Source of the DNA: Paragonimus westermani
Lineage: Eukaryota; Platyhelminthes; Trematoda; Plagiorchiida; Troglotrematidae
Assembly: GCA_008508345.1 (NCBI GenBank)
Contig: QNGE01000907.1
Location: 62,001 to 126,000, forward strand
Direction of reading: 5' to 3'
DNA length: 64,000 bases
Shown here: in pieces, positions 28,301-40,900 of the stretch
Layout of the letters: every line of letters begins with the position of its first letter
How positions within the stretch are numbered: the first letter of the stretch is position 1
Made by a program: the position numbers and the translations under genes
The notes under the pieces: generated by a model
What the model was told of the DNA's origin: nothing
Seen by the model: only the letters and a program-made list of their open reading frames with translations
The model's database searches: none

Positions 28301-31300
28301 ATGTAAGACTAAATATGCTCTCATAATCGGTTGTACCGTTTACCATTTTCTGCTCATCTAAAGCAGTGAATATCGCGCCGCTGAAACTCAATTAGACTGC
28401 GACCGCTTGTGAGAATGTTACCTTAGTTTTGTCCGGTTTAGTACAAAGTACACGAGCAGGTATTCTGGTGGTATTTGTCCCAGTATGTAAGAGTGATGAG
28501 GCCTTCACCTTCTCGTGGAGTAGAAGGGCGATCCATCATCAACCTACTGTGATCAGACGACTTTCTATCTGGGATTTGAAACCTTAACAGTCGACCTTTC
28601 ACGAGATTACTTTACAAATCGAGACCAATTCACCTAATCTGGTGGTCAAGTCTAGCCTTCACTCAACACTGGCGCAATCCTATCCCAGTATCCGTACCAC
28701 TTAACGATCACAGTTCGGTAAACACACGCCAACGTAGCGGGGTTAAATGTCAGACGCCCCATTCGAGTTTCTTTACTCCCCCGCTGGACAGTTCATTCAA
28801 ACTATCAAGATGATCTGAGTTCCATGGTCTCTCCCATCAAACTGACATTTTGTTATTTTTATTGCTGGATAATACGCACCTTCGCTTGTGAGTGGTACAG
28901 TGCACACATTCGGGAACTAAAGGACAGGTCTCAACGCCAGGAATACGAGGGACCAGAAACGACTACTGGGAAGATGTGTATACGCTATGAGGTACGTGTC
29001 ACCAAGGCGAAAGGTGATGCACTGCTGCCCAATGCGCTTGGATACATGTCAGTTATGCAAATGAGTGTACGTGTTCCTTGAGTGACATGACACGGTCACT
29101 TTACGTTACTGCTGTCAGAAAACCGTCATTTCATATCCGGTGTTTAAAACTCCTCTTCACTTCACATCACGGTCAAGTTACCAATGCATGTGTGCCTCCC
29201 CTCACCAGATGTACTGATCACTAATCTTGTATCTTGTATTGTTGTCGAAACTGAAAGTTTTGTCAGATCCTTGAAACATCCTCCATGCTGTAATAGTACC
29301 TCTTTCATGCAACAATTTATTTCACTTCTTGTCATCGTTTTAAAATGTGTAAAAAGTTTGCAGCAAAAATCCTATCTGACACAATCCACCCCGAATACTC
29401 GGATCTTTCTAAATGTAGTCCTACACACTACACCAGATCTCAGTATAGAGATTTCTTTATCGCACCTTCTTCAGTTATTTCTTATTTAACTCGGCTTCCG
29501 TGTAAACCCATCCTTCTGATTCTCGAATGAACGGTTGTTTCGTCAATTCATACTGATTATGACCTCTCGCTAATTTCCACACGAGTTTCATGGGTATCAT
29601 TAGCGTTTTGTGATCAAAGTTTACTGAACCCATTGTCCTTCATTCTCTGAAGAGAACTATGTAGATGACTGAAAATTAACCTCTTGGGGTGCACAAAAAG
29701 AGTATTAATACTAATGGTGTCACATGGCATGGCACATGCCACAATCGAGTGGGCGTCTGATCTGAGTGAGTTGTTCAAAGTCAACATGTAGTCTTCTAAA
29801 GAACGCTGTTCTTGAGGTGGACAATTCATTCAGGGGAGATGTGACATCAGCTCCGCTAATGCACTGTGTTCCAGGCGATTCGTCTTTTGAAACATCATAC
29901 CAAACACTGTCCTCCATTACGTACTTTGTTAAAGTGACAGGCAAAATGGCAACTTGAATTACAGACAAAGCGGTGTTGAGAACTAGGCTATCCGAACAAC
30001 CTAGCTTTAATAGCCTTACATAAGACGGGAAATCACTGTGAATGACTGAACAACCATGTTCGTGTCTGCAGACAGTAAGCTTAGCATCAAGTGGGCGACA
30101 TGATGGGGGCGGGAATCATACCAGTCACGAATTCGTTTGAACAAAAAGCTAGAAACGCATGCGATGGAATTCTTACGTCATTCTGACCCATTAAGACAAG
30201 GAACTCACCAGATAATGATGATAAACGATGCGACAATTTGACTAACCTTACGACATGAACGGAGAAACCCATAGATTGTCGAGGTGATACAAGATCTGGA
30301 CAAAGGTAGGTCTAGTAACCGGAACTAACAATGCGGCCGATGTTTCGCGCCATCAGCCCTAGGTGACCCCAAGCTTAGGAGACAGCAAACGCAATGTTGG
30401 AGGAGAGAGTGCCTGTCGCACATGGCAAATTGGTGACAACAGTGGGGACACAACTCGATAACACCATGCGTCTCCGGAAAATCATCAGAATTGGGAGTAT
30501 ACAAAAAAATTAGTAAGTATGCGAACGTATATAATTTACTAAGATGCTCAATGAACTAGTTGGAAGGGAATGAAGTTCACGACCTGATGGGTGGCACCAT
30601 TTAGGCAAATAAGTCGTGCTTATCGTTTTATTTGGTTGTGAAAAGCATTGTGCACCACATCCCTCGACTTGGTAGACGAAAATTCCGAACAGCGCACAAA
30701 ACTTCCATAGACCGTGTTCGCGCCGTCGCTCAGTCATCTTTCAAGAGTCAGTAACTGACTTCGAAAATGTGCAGTGTAACGAACGACACATCGTCTGCTG
30801 TAAACGTTTTCGGATGATGTGTAGTAGTCAGTGGCAGGTCTGCATACGACAGATTGATTATCCTCCTTTGCTTCTTCATCTTTTCCATGAATTTCCGCTG
30901 TTTTGATTAATTAGCTATCTAGTTACTTATTCGGATCAATTAATTTGTTGTTTCAGAGAGCACCGTTAGGAGTAGCGTCAGCTCAAGCTGCAATGTTGTG
31001 GCCGCAAAAGACACTTGACCAGCGAAGTTACCACACAAAATCCTGTAAAAGTTATGCCAAAACATAGGACCACCAACACGTGCACTCATTTGCATGGCTG
31101 ACGTATATTCATACACATTAGGCAGCAATACACTGTCGTTCTCCCTGGTAGCACGTCCCCCATGACGCGCACACACTATTTCAATAGTCGCTTCTGGTCC
31201 ATCGTCTTCCTGGCGTCGGAAATTGCACTTTAGTTCCCAAATGTGTCCCCAAATTCTGAGTAGTATACTACTCACAAAAGAAGCTGTCTACTATACAACA

Positions 31301-34300
31301 CTACTACCTATTAGTGCAAGCCAACGCCGACAAAATGTGTGCGCAACGTATGATGCTGACTCACCGCGGTCGCCAAAAAACTGAAAAATAAACGCTCGCA
31401 TTTCCATGAACCCGAGGCGAATAACGGCGGCTTTGGTGTTATCTTTAAAGCCTAAACCTTCGATAATTCCGGATCCGACTGCGACGATATTTTTAAGAGC
31501 ACCGCACAATTCAGCACCCACCTCGTCTCGGATTATGCTGATGCGGAAATATTTCGTCTGAAATGAACGAGTAGAGTGGAGAATAAGGTTTAAATGTGAG
31601 GAAAAATTCGCAGTAGTGGTAATAACCACCAATTTGTATTCTGCACCGTCCAACTTGAACAGAAATATCTGAACACCAGCTGATATGATCAGTATGTGCC
31701 CCGGTGGTCTTACTTCATTTATTCTTAAAGACTGAACTAATGGACGTATTTGGACTAGCCAACCAAATATTCACTTAGTAATTCTGCCGTTGTTTACCCG
31801 TTGGATTAGATTTACCGTTGGGTCAACATTGGGTCACACTGACTACGCTTTCATAACGAGCAAATTTAACAGTCAGTCACTTCAGAAGGAATTGTTATTA
31901 TAAAGTGTGCACGTGCTACGTATGAAATGCATGTTAGAGTCAACCTTAAACACTTGAATCCATCGGGAGAGAGCGAGAGAGCCCGTTAGCTAACCAACAG
32001 TCAGAACAACGTCGCACTTTAGCCAGTGACAACAATGGTGCTGGTGGTGTGAAAAAAACGACCTGCAAAGCCGACAAGCCAGCGTAGAAACCACAAACCG
32101 ATCGCGACCTCATTTAGCGGTATTAGGCAACCTAGGTCTTTAGTGTCATTTGGAGTGAAAGAGCAAGCATGTGGTCGTGCTTTGTGCTTGTTTTACTATC
32201 ACTGGTAGTCAGTCAACCAGGAATAGAAATAAAGAATCCTAAAACTTTCATGAGGCAGAGGTTGTTACGCTCTGTTTTCAATCACGCCCAGCACTTATAG
32301 GTGGGGATTAGGCAACACCAAAGCATACTTCTGTTTCAATGTTGCGTCTCCAACGTTAACCTTGAAGCCTACAATCAAATTCTGCAAAACTACAAACCCT
32401 GTTGTGTACTTCCGTACTGTATCACGAAAGACGGATGTGAGAAATGAAAATGGACCTTATACTTCTAAGGCTAAGGTAGACTAATCCAGATTGGTTCATG
32501 GTTAAGGTCAAAGCTTACGAGTGGCCGTTATAAAATCAGAGGAACGCTAACCTACGGATGTGAAACGCGGTCGTTGAAGATTGCGATTGACACTCATATG
32601 GAAGTTTTGGTCATTGATATTTGCAGTCAAGTGTACACGTCGGATACCATCGGTGAATAACCAGTGCAAAAATCAGGAGACCGGCCCTTGGCAGTGGGGA
32701 TTGGATAAGTTCATCCCAGGTGTAGATATAAAAAAAGCATTGAACAAGACTTTTTCTGCCTGATCATCAGGCTAATTACACGATAATATATGAAAACAGC
32801 AACTAGGGTGGGATGAGTCAGATAAACGGCCAATAGAGGTTATGGACGGCGAGTTTGCTAGCATTCACGCAATCATTGTTCCAAACTGGCTTTTGGCCAG
32901 GAAAGATTAAGTGTCCGCACGAACTCCCTTGGAACGCAGAGGTCAAGGTTGCGGAATCGGATACCAATGACCTCGGCAACGGTCAAGATTCGGAGTCTCA
33001 CCACTGTTGATCGATTTCTTGGCACTCGTTCAACAGTCTGAAAAAAGGCTCTCTTGCTGACAGTGGTTAGGGTCGGTCAAATGAGCAGAAACCGCACTTG
33101 AAGCCGCTTCAATCACGCCACTGTTCAACCAGGCAGGGAGATTGTTCACCAAGTCTATCAGACAATCGCGTTGTAGTAAGGCCAATGCATGATGCTCGAC
33201 ACGAGCAAATAAATAAGTACACACAGCTGATTGTAGAACATGTACGTCTGTCTTCGCGTTGTGACGTGATAAGAGGCAACGAACGGAAACACATAATTGA
33301 GAGGCAGAGTAGGTTGTTAAGACTGAGTCTCTGAGTTTTTGCGATATCGTGCAGATACTAAATCCCCTTTGACCCACAGTCAAACAAGTCCACAATTTGG
33401 AACAATGACTGCGTAGCTGATAACACGTCGTCCGTAACCCTTAATGACCGATTTTCTGACTCGCCCTAGTTACTGTTGTCATATCCACTACGCTGTAACT
33501 AACATGATGGTCAAACACAGAAAACAGGTCTTATTCGTTACTTTTTCGTTCTCATGAATCCAATGGTTATTTTCGAACGAATTAAACAAGCTAAAGACCC
33601 GATCGCACTGACATGTTTGGATAACTCAGTCAGTAATGAGCATTAAAAAGGTGAGCCCACTGTTTACCCCACCTTGCAGCCTACGGTAAGCTCATAGATC
33701 ACTGGCGTAAAGTACACCGGAGCTAGTCAATGATTTGACAAGGGGAAATGAAGTAGTCAATGGCAATTAACGACTAGTAGGTCGTATTCGTCTTCAAGGT
33801 CCACGTGGCCTTTTGTTACAGATATAAGAGGAAACAACAGCTACTCGGACTGAGCGGCGTGAATGTAACGGTTGACTGGCTGATTCGTTTGAGGTTCTAC
33901 AGTGTACGCATATGAGTTGATGCATAGTTGATGCATGTCGTCCCACCCCTCCTTCCTCGTTTATTTTTTAACCTATTCTTTCCTCCTGTGACCTCGTAAC
34001 GAGTAAGCACCATTCACAACCATTTATGAGCACTTCTGTCGTTGAAGAAAGTGACAAAGCAGACGGCCTGGTCATTGAACAAACTCTAGACGATATGGCG
34101 AGTATGCGAAGTGTGAGTTTGATGTAAATAGTTGAAAAATAGAACTATACGAAGGATCAAAAGCGCAAATCCAACATTGCATCAGTCGCCTCAAGAACAT
34201 AATGCGAAACGGTGCAGCACAATGTGGTATAGGCTTACCTGGAACAACGACTTCAATTCAGTTCCAATTTTCCCATCAGATGCACCGATAGTTGCTTCGC

Positions 34301-37300
34301 AGAAGTACTCCTGAGAGACCTCCGAAGCTAAGTTAGCTCCCATCATTACCGCACATGGTACGGATAATTCTTCGCGGATCATGTCAGTCAGTAGACGTAT
34401 TCCATTCTCACCACTCATAGCAAGACCCTGGAAATAAATCAGAAAAGAACTGTGTTCGGTAGAACAACTGAATGACCGAGGCGAAGCAAATTGGTTAACA
34501 AAAAGACACAAGACCAGGAAAACGGTCACATTCATGATTTGGTATCTTCCAGTGTATGAACATAAAAAACTGAGATACAACAGAATAAAACAACCTGCTT
34601 GCCTACAGATTTTACACCGGTGTTTCCGCAAATGACCTAAATGTAAAGATTCTATTTGTCCGGAACTGTTGGAATAAACAAATTTAAGGAGAGATGAAAT
34701 TTTTCTTTTAAAATGCATTCAAGAGAATTTTTCTCATATAGATTCCGTCATGAAGGTTCTAGTAATTGATGTGAGCTAAACCCAGAAGATAAAACAGACT
34801 GATGGGCATCGTCCTGAAAGTTAGAAAAGACCGAATACAAACTAATCCAGAGAAAGCGTTCGAAACATCTCATTGGTCACTCGTTTCATTTTGAAGACCA
34901 ATGAGTCGATTGACGATCAACGTCTATTTGGTGTGTTAGACGTACTGGATGGTCGGACTCAATTAACAAAGTACAGACAGCCACATGCTGGTCAACTGCC
35001 ACCAATTGACTGCGCACTCTGCCTTACGGGTGAAGTAGTTCGATCAAGAAAACACGATAACTTCCACCAAATCAACCCTACTCGCCGACTGAAACAACTG
35101 GAAACAATTGTAGCTACACAGGAACATACACGTTCAACTATACCGTTCTGCTAGTTACTTCATGCCTTGTGTACTGATTATCATGTTTCGTACAACGCTG
35201 AACAAACGTCGCGCGCTCAGCACCCTTGGTTGTTGCAATTGTATCCTGAATTGGGAAAAACTGTTGGACGACCACTGAACACAGGGGGCGGTCGGCGCGT
35301 ATACCTTATGCATATCGCCTTAGGCATTTCCCCCCAACCCCATAGCGCACCGGTATCTGAACATGCAGTTATTCGCACGAGCGTGAACATACGGGCCACA
35401 CAGCTTTACTTGATAGGACTGAGTGACTTTTGAAATTTACTCGGACGAAGGAGTGAATATAAATTGAGCAAACGAAATAACTAGAATTTCAATTCAGCAC
35501 CCGATTGTCTGAACTAGAAAGATCACTACTAAACGGGTTCAGAAACTCACTTTCAGTCTTATTTGGATGATACGCGTACGCGGATCAGGAGCAGCTGCAC
35601 TTCCAAAATGAACACCGCCCACACTTGATCGTGGCCTCCGCATTCAGACAAACCCTTCAGTTGGCCCATTTCGAAAGGAAGCACTAGACTCGAGTTTCGC
35701 TCTTATTAGAACGTGTTGACCACAACACCCGTAACCTCACAATAAGCATGACCAATTAATCAAATTTAAACGCTCAACCACGACCTAGTATGAATAGTAT
35801 TCAGTGCACAAATGCCTCATTCAGATGCTTGAGCGGCTAAAGGGTAAGCGTATAGCGACGACAATGAACGGTGTGAGCATTCGAGTTGCCTGCAGTTAGC
35901 TGCATGTCTATGTTATCTCGAATACAGAAGCTTGTGACGTACGGAGAGAGCATATTTTGACTGCTGAACAGGTTGATGAATCACAGGTGAAAGTAGCTGA
36001 CGACCCAACAGTGACTTCGGAGCACTTGTGATTACGGGCGAAAGGACACTTCGAAAGGTGAATCAACTTTTACGAACACAGCTGAATTCTACTAGACTCG
36101 GAAGCAGAAGCGATACGTCCAGTCGGTAAACGTGGAAAATGCGCATGCTGGAAGATATGGTGACGAGGAGATGTCACTAGGATAACTATCACAAACCGTA
36201 TCCAATTTTTCGCAAGTGGTATGTATACAAGCCTTTGATGTGTGAATCTGGATTAGATCATGGAAGCGGTTAGTGGGCGCACAAGTGTCTTTTTTAGGGC
36301 AGTTTAAATCTGACTGCTTTAGCAAACGCTTTCCAGTTCAAACACGAGTCACGACTAGTGAAACTGCTGCGACAGTGTAATTGAGCTCCCGGAAGTTTTC
36401 TTTATGTCCACATGCAAATGTGTCGTATCAAAGTTCATTGTTTGGACACAAGCTGCCGAGGTCTAGCTATCGTGCTGTCCCCATTTCAACGTAGGTTGTC
36501 CCAAATAAACAAAGCGATGGATACGACCGCGACCGATTAAGAATGTCAGTTGATGCAGAGCAAGCGAATGATCTGAGCGTAGAGGCCATACATTTCGTTC
36601 ACAATCATTTGAAGAATATCCTTTCCGAATGAGGATAAACGGTGCGATGGACGTTGTGTTACCCATGTAGAATTGACATTTTCTGAGTTGCATGCTACCG
36701 CTTTGTGGTTGAAAGTAAGTACTTCATGTTGGACATGTGGACGTGCTGGACTTAATTTTTTCACAAAGTTACTTACTTCGTGAATGAAGTCCCGGGAAGC
36801 GATAGCTGACTAAGTTTCAGGAGTGAAAACCAATCTGTGAGTAATTATTCAGCAGATATCCACTTTCTTCAATGGAGAGAACAGAAGGGGAGGAATCTCA
36901 GTTCTTTTAGAAATGTTACGCAAGGGCTCTACAACTACGCTCCCGTGTCAACTGTTGGTAGATTTCTATGGGCTATCCCATATCATGTCTCCGGTAGTCG
37001 ATTGTAGAGCAAAAGCCGTGACTCCTTTTGGTGTTTAGCTCTCTGATCAGAAATCCACAATGTGGTTGAAACCGACTCCCTGTCTGCTGGTAATTTGTGC
37101 TTCCATGTCATCTTTACACACAATGAGGTGCTGCAAGATATCACGGTACAGCACAAATTCAGTAACATGAACCCATTGATTAAGGCAGCTGTCTAACTGT
37201 ACGACATTCGAACCAAATCAATTACGAACGAATTCGAACAGCTTAGGAATCGTGTTTAACACGTTTTCAATAAATGAACAGAGAATACAACATTACGACC

Positions 37301-37952
37301 AGGTTGTAATAAGCGTTGTTTCAACAACCTCGGATGACCTTCCTCAGGAGTGTTGTGGTGGAAGACATACTAACGAAGAAGGGGCCCACGTGGGGTTTGT
37401 CGTGGTTAGGCAAACTTGCGCTGCGCTGATTAGTCGAATTTTTAACCCCCACAGAACGGGATGATTATGTCAGCGTCTCGCTTACCCATTCTAAACATGG
37501 CAATATGCGTCATATATAAAACAGTATTAATCAATTAGTAGTTATCTTCTTCCTATCTTGAAAATTGCTTTATGTGCATTCGGCTTCTGGCTATCTGACG
37601 GTCAGCAAAAAAGTGACCGACACCTCCCTCCACTGGAAAAGTGTTTTTACTCCGCCCCCTTTGTTGCCATGGCGGACAGTGGCTCTAAACTGTGCATCAG
37701 TTACCGTCGCTCACGTGCCGAGGGTTCGGAACACTGCGGCGGAAGAGCTGTCATGTGACCACTCCAATGCGGCCGAACCCATCCGGTTCCAGAGTTGCAT
37801 ACACGCCGCGTTGGTTAATCGGGGTTGGTTAAGATAAGGCCATGCAATCAAGATGCGTGTGGGGCGTTCCGGCTTTAGGTCCCCAATATGACGGTGGAAC
37901 TACGATTGCAGCGGACCACCGATTCACAAAGGTACAACCTCATTGTATGCAG

Positions 37953-37993
<41 letters not shown>

Positions 37994-40900
37994 NTAACTA
38001 CTTGACCAATTGATCGCGCATCCCGAACGTTCCGGAATACGCGCCGGCGAACTGCCGCATTGCTCACACAATCAGCCCACTTAATGTGGGCAAATGCAGA
38101 ACAAGCTTCTACCTAAATCGATTGGAGGGCCATGAAACCACATATACAGAGTAACCAGCTTGAACAAATTTCGTCCAATAAAGATGGCACCGTTGGACTA
38201 CTGGGCCCAGTCACAGGAGCCACAGGCGTCAGAGGCAAACGAAAACTGTGATCGAAGTACAAAGTTCGATTGACACCAGACTGCAAGCCTTCCGTATGGT
38301 AGTAAGCATTGCACAGACGTTATGGCACCAACCGGTGACCATAAGGCCCAAGGAGACTAGGTGGACAAAAACTAACGTGAAGGGCATAAAAACTCCAGAG
38401 TATAAATCGAACAGATCAAACGTTAAAATATCATTTTACAACAGCACTGTGACACGACAACGGCGCTCAAGCAATTCGATGCGGATTCGTCAGCGCAGGC
38501 AACACCGGCCGAGTGCAACTCGGCCGCAATAAGTATGTGGAGAGCGTATGGACAGTTGAGCATGTGACTTGAATGGCATGAAAAACGCAAGTGAACGTGA
38601 CCGTATTGAGCCAGCGTCCAAACACAACTAATCATTAGGTCTAGACGTTACGCAAGCAACAGCGTGTGAGCGAGTTTGTGGATCACCAGAATGGTCTGAT
38701 GAGAACGCGGTTGAATCAGTCACTCAAATCAACAGCAGCGAAGACCATAGCACAACATGGTAAATTTGCCTGCAAATCAATCCCGAATGAAACGATCATT
38801 TAGGTAGCAGAGCAGGGCGGATGGCATATGGACATTACACACTTCGAGTTGACCACCAGAAGTTTCTCTACAAGACGGCGGCTACAGGATCAATCGGATC
38901 GTTTGGACTAATAAACGGGGGGTTTGCGATGGGACACTTTACAAGAGCAAAGAGCATTATACATAAACAAATCCAAACACCCGATTCATTTCACTTGACG
39001 AAAAGGTATCCAGCAGACGGGTTAGTGACAAAAGTAGTTTGACCGCATTTCAGGTGGCTTGCCGTCAGAATCACCTCATAATTGGTAGACTCTTGAAAGG
39101 CCACATATGAAGAAATTGGTCAGGGTAGGGGACAGCACTCGTATCGCTGCGGAAGAAAGCGCGCTAATTCCAACCTTACCAGAAGAATGAACTTCTGACG
39201 GATGAGTTAAGGTACAGAGGAAACAGACCAATGGAGTGGTGCTAGCAACAAGCTTTGGGACCGTCCTTGGGACTTACTGCAAAGTGGAAATTGTTATCGG
39301 CGCGTTTCGTGTTCGAACGAGATGCATTAAATGTGGTGATCACCCGTTCCAACTGAGTATACGAACTTCGCACAAGAGATATTGATCAAACGAAGATCAC
39401 CACGGGCAATACAATCACAGGTTCGGATAAACAGCAGAGAAGCCAGTTGCAGACCAGTTTCAAATCAGTACTTGTTAAGCCACCAAGTTGTCACTTCTTT
39501 CGCTGTATTTTGCCGCCTGGTTGAATGAAATCCACCAGCATACGTAATAAGAACTGAGAACACAGAGGTTTTCAGAATTGCCCGTTGAGTACCGCCTGAC
39601 TCATGACTGGTGGATGTGGTGGGAAAGAAACGACCACACAAAGAAAACCACAGCAACGACAAGAAATTGGTGTGAAAGTATATCCCGAAAAACTGTACTT
39701 AAGGTAGTGCAGAAATTATAACTTCACGTCAGCTAAAAATGGAGGTTAGCAGATAAAATCGGGAAGAACACCGTAGGGTAGATAGGGAACACGCATGACT
39801 GATGCTATGAGTTCGACTGATTACGTTTTGTGATTCACCGATTACAGTGCAGGAACGCTCTGTCAACATTCGAATGAAATAACTACCAAGTGCACGATGT
39901 TACAACCAAGTATCGTTTCGGAAAGCGTTCTGTGTACATTTGAAAAAACAGCCAAACATACCTTCATGAGAGAGACTGCATAGGCTCCTTTCTTCACCAC
40001 AGGTTTAAGCTGTGCGCATGTCCTCCGTAGAAATTGATGCGGAAGCACAATGATGAGCACATCTGCATCCTTGGCCGCATGTGCTATATCTGGAGTGGCG
40101 ACTACATTGCAGGGTAACTTAACACCACGTAAGTAACGGACATTTTCATGTCTCTCATTAATGATGGATGTCAATTTCTGTCCATCAATTTCTTCCTCGA
40201 ACACCCACATGAGAACCTGAACCGAAAGATGACAAAAATTGGAATCGAATCAGTATAAACAAGGCTATTTACTAATGAATACTTTTCAAAAAATCAGAGA
40301 GCTTCACAGGACCTTATCGAAGTCATCACCACAACAACAATAAATCGGTCGGTTACAAGGATACTTAACAGATATACAGCCACTTGAAGAATGATCTTAA
40401 TTAGATGAAGCAGAAGAAACGGATCGGACCCACAGGCTGAAAATGGCCTAAGTTTTAACTCAAATATATGACATCAAGATACCTATATATAACAGATAAA
40501 AGAGGGCATGCGGCGATTCAGAAATTTAAAAAAACAGAATGTGACAAAAAGCATATTAGAATTGAAGGTCTTCAGTCACCTAATGAGACTACTACTGAGG
40601 TTACGCCCAACATGTTCAGGATTCAGAAGAGTGGAGGCTGAGTTTCCATATATGCCATTGTGACCCGTGCAGAAAATGTCAGAAGCTGTTCCTGGTATAA
40701 TTGCAGACAAATCTGACACTTGTCATCATTACAATTTAGAATCACAGCAGAGACCATGCCCTATAAATACACATATCCATGTATTTCTTGTACTTGACCA
40801 TATCAGTCAGCGGTATGTCTATGGTGGCTGTTGAACAGTAATTAAAAGACGGAAGACATAACTCGAAAGGGGCTGACTGGAAAGTATATCTGAATGCGAA

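Noticed and set aside
34191..34718. 175-codon minus-strand frame as a separate protein
   Set aside because: Only 34239-34427 matches GPD1; the rest runs past good splice sites into intron.
35821..35900. tRNA-like stretch (TTGAGCGGCTAAAGG) beside a SINE copy
   Set aside because: No acceptable B box or cloverleaf at the right distance.
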